From NCBI GenBank assembly GCA_013297755.1, contig JAAFIH010000022.1:1-64000 (forward strand): a DNA stretch of 64,000 nucleotides, read 5' to 3'. Position 1 is the stretch's first letter. Every line of letters starts with the position of its first letter. The translations under genes were made by a program, and so were the position numbers. The notes under the pieces are model-generated. The model did no database searches. It saw only the letters and a list, made by a program, of their open reading frames with translations, and was not told the DNA's origin. This stretch comes from Cytophagales bacterium. Lineage in GTDB: Bacteria; Bacteroidota; Bacteroidia; Cytophagales; UBA9547. Below, in pieces: positions 18,012-26,125 of this stretch.

Positions 18012-18095
18012 GCCCGTGTGGTGAAATTGGTAGACATACCATCTTGAGGGGGTGGCGCTGTCAAAGGCATACGAGTTCGAATCTCGTCTCGGGCA
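18012..18095 (+). tRNA. tRNA-Leu (anticodon GAG)
   Basis: The 84-nt sequence folds as a class II tRNA. The acceptor stem is GCCCGTG/CTCGGGC with one U-U mismatch at position 6-67. The D-arm contains AAATTGGTAGAC. The anticodon stem is CCATC/GGTGG with loop TTGAGGG, giving anticodon GAG, which reads CUU and CUC. A variable arm and a T-arm (ACGAG TTCGAAT CTCGT) follow. The discriminator is A, as needed for leucine. The CCA end is not encoded. Confidence 0.95.
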
Positions 18096-18316
18096 CTATT
18101 TTTTTAGCATTTTTATAACTTTTTGATATATACTCTTATAAATGTTGTTAGCTTGAATTTTAGAAATTAAAAATATACATCTACAATCAAAGCACCTAAT
18201 TTTGGTCAAATAAATGATACAAACCTCTCAATACTATAATCAATGAGTTGAAATTGGAGTTTTTCTATACTTCCATCTACTATTTTTATATTATCGCTTT
18301 TTCATAAATTTCAATA

Positions 18317-18407
18317 CAATGTCGTTTACTTAAAAATCCGATTTACTTTCTCTTTTGGAGAAAGACTAAAATAGAGGCAATAAAAAATGCTTAAGTAAAC
18401 GACATTG
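18317..18407. repeat. 91-bp palindromic element, intact copy
   Basis: Perfect 17-bp terminal inverted repeats CAATGTCGTTTACTTAA (18317-18333) and its complement (18391-18407) enclose an inner hairpin (CTTTCTC/GAGAAAG) and the text ATAGAGGCAATAAAAAATG. Diverged copies occur at 22016-22103 and 28144-28233, and an interrupted copy spans 15833-16391. It has the size and structure of a MITE. The rest of 18096-18471 has no gene. Confidence 0.85.
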
Positions 18408-18421
18408 AATTTCAATATATA

Positions 18422-18456
18422 AAAAAAGCTATTTCTATGATCGAAATAGCTTTTTT
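18422..18456 (-). terminator. Intrinsic terminator after the PID-CTERM-like gene
   Basis: The stem AAAAAAGCTATTTC/GAAATAGCTTTTTT with a 7-base loop lies 16 bases beyond the stop codon of the small minus-strand gene and ends in a U-tract on that strand. Confidence 0.85.
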
Positions 18457-18471
18457 ATTGAGCATGTTATA

Positions 18472-18642
18472 TTATTTTTTTCTAAAATACGACTTAGTAG
18501 CTAGTGCTACTCCTGAGGCAATCAGTAAGCTAATGCCGCCATCAATGGGGATAGGTTCTTCCTCGTCTGGTGGTGCTTCAAATTGGCAAAATGCCGAAAA
18601 CGAAGTAAGTAATAAGGCCAGTAATAACAGATTTTTTTTCAT
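18472..18642 (-). CDS. Small PID-CTERM-like sorting-signal protein
   Basis: This 56-residue protein was read directly from the minus strand. It has a signal peptide (MKKNLLLLALLLTSFSAFC), a short acidic Pro-rich segment (PPDEEEPIPIDGG), a hydrophobic helix (ISLLIASGVALAT) and a basic end (KSYFRKK). That tripartite PID-GG/helix/basic tail is the layout of Bacteroidota PID-CTERM-type sorting domains, here with almost no protein in front of it. The gene starts 18 bases after the T9SS adhesin stop codon and is followed by a terminator, so the two form an operon. A role tied to surface anchoring is inferred; no sorting enzyme is in the window. Confidence 0.8.
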   Translation of the reverse strand: MKKNLLLLALLLTSFSAFCQFEAPPDEEEPIPIDGGISLLIASGVALATKSYFRKK

Positions 18643-18660
18643 CTTTTTGGTTTGTTTTGG

Positions 18661-21489
18661 TTAGTACAATAATACTTTTTGGATCATATTTTCTGTATTG
18701 TTTTGTAATTTAACAATATAGATGGATGGGTTATTAACTTGAATCGAAACTGTATATTGACTATGTGTATTGATGTTTTTTTCTGAAAAAACTACATTTC
18801 CCATCAAATCATAAACCACTACATCAGTGTTTTGAGTTTGAGTGCCTAGATGTATTAAAATTTTATTTTCATAACTTGTAATCACTGATTTGGATTTTTC
18901 TGATGACTCAAAAAGTGATTTAACAAACATAGTTTGTTCTAATTTAAGTTCTGAATCTGGTACGCCTTCAGAGGATGTACTTGTAAAAAATCCACCAGTG
19001 AATCCACCATTTCCATTATTATTATTTGGTGGATTTGTTCCTTGATTTGCATTTGGCGTATATTTTATCACTAAACTAAATCTTGTATCTTTGTCTGTGT
19101 CTGCTATCGATTTTGAAAATTGATAGCCTGTTGTTGTTTTTAGATTTATCAGCGATACCACATTATTAAGACTATCTTTCAAGAAAACACTATAATCTTT
19201 GTACCAATCGTCTATATTAGAGGTCGAAAATACGTAGTCATTATCATTGTTTACAAAAATTGATATTGGAATAATAATATCATTTTTTTGCATGGGGCGT
19301 GTGTCTAGCGAGAGTTTAGCATTAGTTTTGGTGGTATAAAACAATGGACTAAGTGGTGCTGGAGCTACCAATATTTTTTGCAAATCATACGTTGGGTTAT
19401 ATTCTTGGGTGGCATTTTCGTTCAACGAAATTGTGAGTGCATCGTTAAATCCTCCAGAAATATTTTTGACATATATATATAATAGTTTTTGTTGCTCTTC
19501 TGTTCTCAAAAAAGTATTGTTTGAAGTGGCGTTATTTAACCTTGCTGTATTTGAAAACGTAATATTACCATCACTGGTTGCTTGCACAAAAAACCCTTGA
19601 CAACTACCAATTATATTTGTGGCCGTGTAAGTTGAACCATTAAAAATATTTACAGCAGTTGGGTTTACACCAGTGCTATTTTTATTTACCAAATTCCAAT
19701 CAATAGCCGAGGGATATGGATTGCTCATTAAATTGAACCCACTTGGTGTAATAGCAAAAGCTGTGATAGTAGTGTTGGTAACAGCCACATTGATTGTTCC
19801 ATTATTGACAACACCATCAAAAACTGCCAAGCCATTGGCATCTTGGCGTAATGAATAACCACGCCCAATCGACAAAGCACCTGAGTTGATTCTATTGGCG
19901 TTTCTGAAACTTCTGATAAAGCCAGATGCAGTACTTTGGCCAAAAGGAATACGAGGAATATTGGCTTCTTGCCCTGTTTCTGTATATAAAAGTGCTTTCC
20001 AGGTGCTTTCGCCTATGGTAGTAACGGTAGCTCCACTTTCGATGGGTGTGCCAAATAGTTTTGGGCGACCCACTCCCTGGTAAAATCTTTGTACTTTTAC
20101 ATTGCCACTGACACTACCCCCACTGCCAGCAGTGCTAAAGTCTAGCAACGAAGCTGTTTGGGTGGCTGAAGAACCCAAGGTAAGGTTGCCACCAGTGTTT
20201 AGCTTGTTGCTGCCACTCAAGTTTTGTATGTTTAAAATACCTGTTACGGTAGTGCCTGCCGACAAAGTAACATCCCCAGAGGTAGGTTTATTGATGGTAA
20301 AGTTTCTTAAATTAGTTGCAGTACTTAGTGTTTGATTATTGCCACCATAAGCCACAAGATTGGCCAAAGGATCTATTTTTAAAGTCCCAGAACCACTCAC
20401 AGCAGGAAAATTTGCCCCTGATAGCGATAGAGTAGTATTGGTTGCTATGAAAAAATCTTGGTTGGCAGCAAGCGTAATATCAAAACCTGCATCGTCCAAC
20501 GAGCCACCCAAAACAGACAAGCCACCCAAAAGATTGGTACTAGTGATGGGTGCTGCCAGTGTTACACCACTTGCAGTATTGTTAGCAACCATACCTCCAA
20601 TAGAAAAATAGAAGCCACCAACCTCATCGCTTTGCAAATTAACTAATTGTGGACCAGTCCCATTGAAGATAAATAGGTTGTTGGAAGTAACTGTCCCTGT
20701 ACTAGCCAAAGAAGTACCTACTTCATAATCGCCAGTAATAAAAATTGGGTCTCTATTAATAGTTAAAACCAAATCTTGTGGGTCTAATATTAAGGTATTT
20801 GAAGTTAAGTTACTAATAACATAAAATGAAACATTAGAAGCACCACCACTTGAAAAAGTAATACTATTAAAGGAAAACCCACCAGAAATAGTAGAGTTAT
20901 TCCCAAAAAAAGCTGAGTTAGAACCAGACGTACTCATTACGCCATTTGTTCTGATAAGTGAGCCTGAATAACCTACACTTTCTGTTTGAGGATTATAAGT
21001 ACCACCAGTAATTATAAAATCACCATTTATGTTTAAAGCAGAACCTAACCTTAGTGTCCCACCAGTTAATGTTGTAAAATTTATTGTGCTTTGTGTAGTG
21101 CCAAAATCAACAATTCCACCATTAATTATAGTATTATTATTTACAGTAACTGCCCCATTACTAGAATTAGCAGATAAATTGAATGAACCACCTGCAATAG
21201 AAAAGTTGTTTAAAGTAACAGTCCTTGCTGCTCCACTATTTGGTCTTGAAATTATTCCTGTGTAAGAACTAGATATATTAATGCTGTTAACAATAACATT
21301 CTGGTTAATGCTACAATTTCTATTATTACTAAATAAAATATCATCACTTGAACTTGGTATACCAGACGGTCTCCAGTTATTTGTATTGTTCCAGTTATTG
21401 CCAGTTACTGTCCCTACCCAAGTTTTAACTACCCCATACCCTTGCACAGCCCATAGTGCCATCAATGCTATTGTAAATATTTTTTTCAT
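18661..21489 (-). CDS. Large secreted adhesin-like protein with T9SS-type C-terminus
   Basis: The 942-residue protein has a signal peptide (MKKIFTIALMALWAVQGYG). A following W.G....NNWNNTNNWRPSGIPSSSDDI segment is typical of parallel beta-helix-like surface proteins. A long Gly/Ser/Thr/Asn-rich repetitive region reaches to about residue 450, and a more ordered region follows (FNLMSNPYPSAIDWN, common in Bacteroidota T9SS proteins). A Gly/Asn-rich spacer near 835 precedes a C-terminal domain like type A sorting domains (VVVYDLMGNVVFSEKN...SIYIVKLQNN). It is unlike the three surface genes at 0.3-9.2 kb at DNA level. The downstream PID-CTERM-like gene belongs to the same transcript. Ligand unknown. 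Confidence 0.85.
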   Translation of the reverse strand: MKKIFTIALMALWAVQGYGVVKTWVGTVTGNNWNNTNNWRPSGIPSSSDDILFSNNRNCSINQNVIVNSINISSSYTGIISRPNSGAARTVTLNNFSIAGGSFNLSANSSNGAVTVNNNTIINGGIVDFGTTQSTINFTTLTGGTLRLGSALNINGDFIITGGTYNPQTESVGYSGSLIRTNGVMSTSGSNSAFFGNNSTISGGFSFNSITFSSGGASNVSFYVISNLTSNTLILDPQDLVLTINRDPIFITGDYEVGTSLASTGTVTSNNLFIFNGTGPQLVNLQSDEVGGFYFSIGGMVANNTASGVTLAAPITSTNLLGGLSVLGGSLDDAGFDITLAANQDFFIATNTTLSLSGANFPAVSGSGTLKIDPLANLVAYGGNNQTLSTATNLRNFTINKPTSGDVTLSAGTTVTGILNIQNLSGSNKLNTGGNLTLGSSATQTASLLDFSTAGSGGSVSGNVKVQRFYQGVGRPKLFGTPIESGATVTTIGESTWKALLYTETGQEANIPRIPFGQSTASGFIRSFRNANRINSGALSIGRGYSLRQDANGLAVFDGVVNNGTINVAVTNTTITAFAITPSGFNLMSNPYPSAIDWNLVNKNSTGVNPTAVNIFNGSTYTATNIIGSCQGFFVQATSDGNITFSNTARLNNATSNNTFLRTEEQQKLLYIYVKNISGGFNDALTISLNENATQEYNPTYDLQKILVAPAPLSPLFYTTKTNAKLSLDTRPMQKNDIIIPISIFVNNDNDYVFSTSNIDDWYKDYSVFLKDSLNNVVSLINLKTTTGYQFSKSIADTDKDTRFSLVIKYTPNANQGTNPPNNNNGNGGFTGGFFTSTSSEGVPDSELKLEQTMFVKSLFESSEKSKSVITSYENKILIHLGTQTQNTDVVVYDLMGNVVFSEKNINTHSQYTVSIQVNNPSIYIVKLQNNTENMIQKVLLY

Positions 21490-22015
21490 ATTAATAAATA
21501 AATTAAAATGTGTTAGGTTATTTTTTGGTTATATTCTTATTTATACAAGTAATATTACAAAAGTAATCAAATAAATTAAAATTTTAAAAAAAAGTATAAA
21601 ATAATGTCTTGTTTGAAATAAAATAGGGCAAATTTGGCCTGTAAAGCAATATTTATAATTATAAAATAAAAAACCAATTAAATGTATCTACATATATATT
21701 ATCTAAAAATAGCATTTTTTTGATATAAATTATAACATAAAAATCTAGCCCTATTTTGTAATAAAGATGTAGTATAAAACTAATAATTATCCTAAAGTAT
21801 AATTTTTGGTGGGTTTAATTGGATAACTTATATTTTATTAAAAGATTTGATTTCTTGGGGAACATTTAAAGATTATATTTAAATCTTTTAAGAATTAATT
21901 CAGAACCAGTTTAACCAAAAAAAGAACATTTTAATTCAAAACTAAAATAAATTTGTAATTTTGGACGTAAGTTATTACAAACGAATTAAAACTAAAGGAT
22001 ATATAATTACAATAT
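21490..22015. other. AT-rich intergenic region
   Basis: This stretch between the adhesin start and the palindromic element at 22016 is very AT-rich, with no open frame of note and no RNA gene I recognise. It should contain the adhesin promoter on the minus strand, which I cannot fix by motif. Confidence 0.4.
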
Positions 22016-22103
22016 AATGTCATTTTCTTAAGCATTTTTTATTACCTCTATTTTGGATGTTCTCTAAAGGGTAAGATAATCTAATTCTTAAGTAAATTTT
22101 ATT
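22016..22103. repeat. Palindromic element, diverged copy in reverse orientation
   Basis: AATGTCATTTTCTTAAGCAT at the left and TTAAGTAAATTTTATT at the right correspond to the terminal repeats of the intact copy at 18317-18407, and ATTACCTCTATTTTGG matches its interior in reverse. The copy lies 240 bp upstream of the R-M genes. The DNA from 22104 to 22320 holds no gene. Confidence 0.65.
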
Positions 22104-22320
22104 GATTTATAAGATAAAAATTTCAATTAAAATTAATCAAAAAATTATATATTTAAAAAATATCTTATTAATTCAAAATATACCAATTTTTAAAATTTTA
22201 CATTTGAAAATGAATAAATAAAGCAAAGGATTTAAAAGTAAAACTTACCAGACTACTTTGTCGAAAAAAATTATACCTTTATAGTAATTTGTGTAAAAAA
22301 AGGGAAAAGTTGGTACACAT

Positions 22321-22351
22321 AAAGCATACTTTTGGTTTTGTTTTATGCTTT
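22321..22351 (+). promoter_or_regulatory. Inverted repeat over a -7-like element upstream of the methyltransferase
   Basis: The arms AAAGCATA (22321-22328) and TATGCTTT (22344-22351) are perfect 8-bp inverted repeats. A TACTTTTG element (22327-22334), matching TAnnTTTG, overlaps the left arm. The methyltransferase ATG is at 22372. Such a repeat could be an operator used to time R-M expression, but no controller gene is present; the methyltransferase itself could bind it. This is inference. Confidence 0.45.
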
Positions 22352-22371
22352 TAAATAAAAATAAAAACAAA

Positions 22372-23406
22372 ATGCAGTATAAATTTATAGACTTATTCGC
22401 AGGTATTGGTGGTTTCAGAAAAGGCTTTGAAGATGCTGGCTTCAGTTGCGTATTTACTTCTGAGATAAATCCACAGTGCCAACAGGTTTATGAAACAAAC
22501 TTTGGCGAAATTCCTTTTGGTGATATTACAAAAATTAATCCAGCTGACATTCCAAATTTTGATATTTTGTTAGGTGGATTTCCGTGCCAACCATTTAGCA
22601 TATCAGGCAAAAAAATGGGTTTTGAAGATACACGAGGGACTTTATTTTTTGATATTTGTCAAATTATTGATAACAAACAACCCAAAGTTGTGGTGTTAGA
22701 AAATGTAAAACATCTAATTCACCACGATAAAGGAAGAACATTTAAAATTATTATCAAAGCCTTAATGAATCTTGGCTATAATGTGACCCACAAAATTTTA
22801 AATGCTACAGATTTTGGACTTCCACAGAACAGAGAAAGAATATTTATAGTAGCAACAAAAAAATATTTTTTCGATTTCACTAAACTTAAAAAGAAAAAGA
22901 AAGTTGCTTTAAGAGACTTTTTAGATAAAGAAGGGGAATTTGAGTTTATAGATAAGTCCGAATATACTTTAATAGAAACACCTAGAAAGCAAGAAAGTGG
23001 ATTGTTGTTTGTTGGTTATAGAAACAAAAACACTTGGAAAAATGGCATTAGAGAAAATACCGAACACCTTTCAAGGGTTCACAGACAACCCAACAGAATT
23101 TATTCCATTGATGGAACTCATCCTACAATTCCTTCACAAGAAACTGCAGGACGATTTTTTATTTACATCCCAGAAATAGATGCAGTTAGAAAACTAACAA
23201 TTAATGAGTGTTATAAAATTATGGGCTTCCACCCCAATTTCATAAAACATTCAAACATTGGTGAACAATATAAACAAATTGGAAACTCAGTCGCAATTCC
23301 TGTTATTAGAGCCATTGCTGAAAGTATAAACGAACAAAAATTATTGATTAATGAACCACAAAGACAAGTTGTTGGAGATTTACAAACTCTCCTTTTCGCT
23401 TACTGA
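22372..23406 (+). CDS. DNA (cytosine-5)-methyltransferase of a type II R-M system
   Basis: Starting at 22372 gives 344 residues. Motif I is FIDLFAGIGGFRKGF near residues 5-19, motif IV is GGFPCQPFS with catalytic Cys72, motif VI is VVLENV, motif VIII is GLPQNRERIF, and motifs IX-X include the C-terminal GNSVAIPV. The enzyme methylates C5 of cytosine in a recognition site set by the variable region between VIII and IX, which cannot be read by eye. The gene overlaps the next one by 56 bases in another frame, so translation is coupled. It protects host DNA from the partner endonuclease. Confidence 0.95.
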   Translation: MQYKFIDLFAGIGGFRKGFEDAGFSCVFTSEINPQCQQVYETNFGEIPFGDITKINPADIPNFDILLGGFPCQPFSISGKKMGFEDTRGTLFFDICQIIDNKQPKVVVLENVKHLIHHDKGRTFKIIIKALMNLGYNVTHKILNATDFGLPQNRERIFIVATKKYFFDFTKLKKKKKVALRDFLDKEGEFEFIDKSEYTLIETPRKQESGLLFVGYRNKNTWKNGIRENTEHLSRVHRQPNRIYSIDGTHPTIPSQETAGRFFIYIPEIDAVRKLTINECYKIMGFHPNFIKHSNIGEQYKQIGNSVAIPVIRAIAESINEQKLLINEPQRQVVGDLQTLLFAY

Positions 23407-24451
23407 TATAAAAAATGTAAAGAAAGAAACCAAAGATTTTATAAAATCTATTGGCGAAAGAATTAATACTCAAAAAGGTGTTTTTACTGTTTTAGTTACG
23501 TTAATTACTCATAAAATAATAGACTCAAAACAAGACATAAGAAGACACCAAACAAGTATGAAAGGTGGTTTTTCAGGTCGTTCTATTGACACAGTACATA
23601 TTACACCAACTTTAAAAGAATTGGGATTGCCTTCAATGGCTGAAAGTGGCTGGCTTACTCGTTCTTTGGAACAACCATATCCTTACAACTTGGATTATAA
23701 CGGTAAAATCAGCAACAAAATAGTAAAAGAAGCGTTTTTACATGTGCTTGATTTTGTTGAGAAAAATCCAAGTTATGCCAAAAATGTATTACGTCTTTTG
23801 CTAGCCGAAGCAATACAATCAAAAAATGATTCAATTGTGGAAATTGTTCCATTAGTAAATCCCGAAAAACTTACAATTGAAAAAATCGTAATAGCATTAG
23901 ACGAGCATTTTAGAACAAAATATGATACACACGGAGGATCAAAACTTCCTGTTTTAGCATTCTTTTCAATCTACAAAAGTTTGATTAAAGAAATTGGTAG
24001 ATACAAAGATTGTAGGTTGGCTGAAATGGGGAGTCACACAGCATCAGATAGAACATCTAAATCAGCAGGAGATATTGAGATTTTCAGAAAAAAGGATTTG
24101 TTTGAAGCTGTTGAAATCAAGTTAGACAAATCTATTGATGCTACAATGGTAAGAATCGCCATTGAAAAAATTGCACGTTACAACCCAAATAGATATTATA
24201 TATTATCTTATGTTGGATTAAAAGAAAGCGATAAATTAGAAATTGCAAACCTTATTGATACGCTAAAATTAGAACACGGCTGCCAAATTATCATTAACGG
24301 TCTTTTACCTACAATCAAATATTATTTACGTTTAATTACTTCATTAGACGAATTCATAAATAATTACAGTAAACTTTTAGCAAATGATTCAGAAATAAAG
24401 AAAATACACAAACAGAAATGGAATGAATTAATTGATAAATATTTGAAATAA
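23351..24451 (+). CDS. Type II restriction endonuclease (PD-(D/E)XK type)
   Basis: The 366-residue protein directly follows and overlaps the C5-methyltransferase gene. A candidate active site is D241 in SAGDIEIF plus E255-x-K257 in AVEIKLD, the spacing of PD-(D/E)XK nucleases. The layout (helical N-terminal two thirds, nuclease motif, then a short C-terminal part) resembles SacI-type enzymes, but I would not assign the cut site. The ATG at 23351 is chosen because it is the first one and gives normal length; a later start would still leave the nuclease core. Confidence 0.82.
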   Translation: MNHKDKLLEIYKLSFSLTDIKNVKKETKDFIKSIGERINTQKGVFTVLVTLITHKIIDSKQDIRRHQTSMKGGFSGRSIDTVHITPTLKELGLPSMAESGWLTRSLEQPYPYNLDYNGKISNKIVKEAFLHVLDFVEKNPSYAKNVLRLLLAEAIQSKNDSIVEIVPLVNPEKLTIEKIVIALDEHFRTKYDTHGGSKLPVLAFFSIYKSLIKEIGRYKDCRLAEMGSHTASDRTSKSAGDIEIFRKKDLFEAVEIKLDKSIDATMVRIAIEKIARYNPNRYYILSYVGLKESDKLEIANLIDTLKLEHGCQIIINGLLPTIKYYLRLITSLDEFINNYSKLLANDSEIKKIHKQKWNELIDKYLK

Positions 24452-24713
24452 AACACCTTAGTACAGCTTTAGTTTTAAATTAGAGTTACAAAGATGTTAA
24501 ATAACAAAAAAATATTCAATAATTTTGTTATTTTGCATTTATCAAAAAAATAAAATAGTAAATGATGTTTGAAATTTATATAAATAAAAAAATATACAGA
24601 AACATATTTTATTCAAAAATAAGTATATTTGCCATTGAATGTATAAAAATAATTAAACATTATAGCAATCAATTACGAATAATACCCTAATTTAAACTTA
24701 AAACTTAATAAAA

Positions 24714-25412
24714 ATGACAATCTTAATTATAAGTGTGATCACTATGTTGGTTAGTTGGTTTGTAAGCTGGCGCCTAAAATCAAAATTTAAACAATATTCA
24801 GAAATTGGGCTTCGCTCTGGGGTTAGTGGCAAAGAAGTAGCCGAGCAAATGCTCAAAGACCACCAAATATACGATGTAAGAGTGATTTCGGTAGATGGCC
24901 AATTGACCGACCACTACAACCCTGCCGACAAAACAGTAAATTTGAGTTATGATGTGTATCATGGTCGCAATGCAGCAGCAGTGGCTGTATCTGCCCACGA
25001 GTGTGGCCATGCAGTGCAGCATGCTACCGCTTATGCAGCCTTGGGGTTAAGGTCACAAATGGTACCTATCCAAAATGTAAGTGCCAAAACCCTCAATATT
25101 ATCATGATGGTATTGATGTTTGGTGGCTTTATGATGCGTGGATCAGGCATATTTTATATTGCTTTGCCGATCATTGTGGCCTGCAATTTGGTGCTTACTT
25201 TGTTTGCAACCATTACGTTGCCCGTAGAGTTTGATGCCAGCAAACGTGCCCTGGCTTGGATTGACAAGCGTGGCGTTGTAACCAGCCAAGAACACGAAAT
25301 GGCCAAAGATGCCCTCAACTGGGCCGCCATGACGTATGTAGTGGCCGCTTTGGGTTCGTTGGCACAGCTATTATACTATGTATCATTGCTACTTGGCCGT
25401 AGAGACGACTGA
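24714..25412 (+). CDS. YugP-type membrane zinc metallopeptidase
   Basis: The 232-residue protein has an N-terminal membrane helix, then the zinc-protease motif HECGHAVQH at about residues 97-105, and further hydrophobic segments (IIMMVLMFGGFMM, IALPIIVACNLVLTLFATI, YVVAALGSLAQLLYYVSLLL). This matches the YugP/PF04298 family, whose substrates are not established. The DNA is GC-richer than the flanks, as in other conserved genes here. A TATATTTG -7-like element lies at 24624-24631, and a hairpin at 25459-25493 follows the gene. Confidence 0.9.
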   Translation: MTILIISVITMLVSWFVSWRLKSKFKQYSEIGLRSGVSGKEVAEQMLKDHQIYDVRVISVDGQLTDHYNPADKTVNLSYDVYHGRNAAAVAVSAHECGHAVQHATAYAALGLRSQMVPIQNVSAKTLNIIMMVLMFGGFMMRGSGIFYIALPIIVACNLVLTLFATITLPVEFDASKRALAWIDKRGVVTSQEHEMAKDALNWAAMTYVVAALGSLAQLLYYVSLLLGRRDD

Positions 25413-25458
25413 TATTTTTATCAATCATACCATGTTAGATTCAATTTGAAACTAACCC

Positions 25459-25493
25459 AAGGTGCTATCATTTGGAATAAAATGTAGCACCTT
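25459..25493 (+). terminator. Hairpin after the YugP-type gene
   Basis: AAGGTGCTA (25459-25467) pairs with TAGCACCTT (25485-25493) 46 bases beyond the stop; only GTTT follows, so the U-tract is weak. It lies just before the next gene start. Confidence 0.5.
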
Positions 25494-25519
25494 GTTTGCA
25501 TATTAGAAATAGAAAAATT

Positions 25520-25954
25520 ATGGATTCAAAAATAATATTTTATGTAGTGGTAGCTTTGATATACTATGGATATCAGGCATACAAAAAATTTTCTGTTGAT
25601 AAAAACACACCAGAAACTTTGCCACCCATACCACAACCAAGCCCTACACAAAGCTATCCCAAGCATGTACCACGCTCTGCACCAGATTTGTATGAAGAAG
25701 CCCAAAAACCAGAGATTATTTCCGAAAAATATGCTACTTACGAAAGTGTAGAAAACGAAAAAACGAAAACTTTTGCATTTAAGCCCTTGCACGTAGAAGA
25801 AGGATTAAATAGCGATGATTTGAAGTCTGTAGACCAATATCATAAACCTAAAAAAAACAATAAAACCAAAATAGAAGTATTGCAGCTACTGAAAAATAAG
25901 CCAAAATTGAAAACCGCTTTTATTTTTAATGAAGTAATGCAACGAAAATTTTAG
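25520..25954 (+). CDS. Hypothetical membrane-anchored protein
   Basis: The ATG at 25520 gives 144 residues (MDSKIIFYVVVALIYYGYQAYKKF...); a TTG 24 bases upstream is possible but less likely. One N-terminal membrane helix is followed by a Pro-rich linker (ETLPPIPQPSPTQSYP) and a charged soluble tail. The tail's C-terminal part (LLKNKPKLKTAFIFNEVMQRKF) has the look of a motif found at the end of many small Bacteroidota proteins of this size. I do not recognise the family; the linker suggests a tether. Confidence 0.7.
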   Translation: MDSKIIFYVVVALIYYGYQAYKKFSVDKNTPETLPPIPQPSPTQSYPKHVPRSAPDLYEEAQKPEIISEKYATYESVENEKTKTFAFKPLHVEEGLNSDDLKSVDQYHKPKKNNKTKIEVLQLLKNKPKLKTAFIFNEVMQRKF

Positions 25955-26125
25955 AATACTTCTCACATTACAGGTAATATTTAAAAAAAATCTTACTTGC
26001 GTTTGCCTTTACCAAGCACTCAATAAATGTCATTTTTTAATACAATATTCATTTTAAAAAATAATTTCTAAAACAAAAATATTGGATTAGAAATTTTTAC
26101 ACATAAAAATACAAAAATAATAAGC

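Noticed and set aside
18437-18664. 75-codon plus-strand frame
   Set aside because: It is the reverse-strand shadow of the PID-CTERM-like gene, which has a signal peptide, sorting motif, operon position and terminator.
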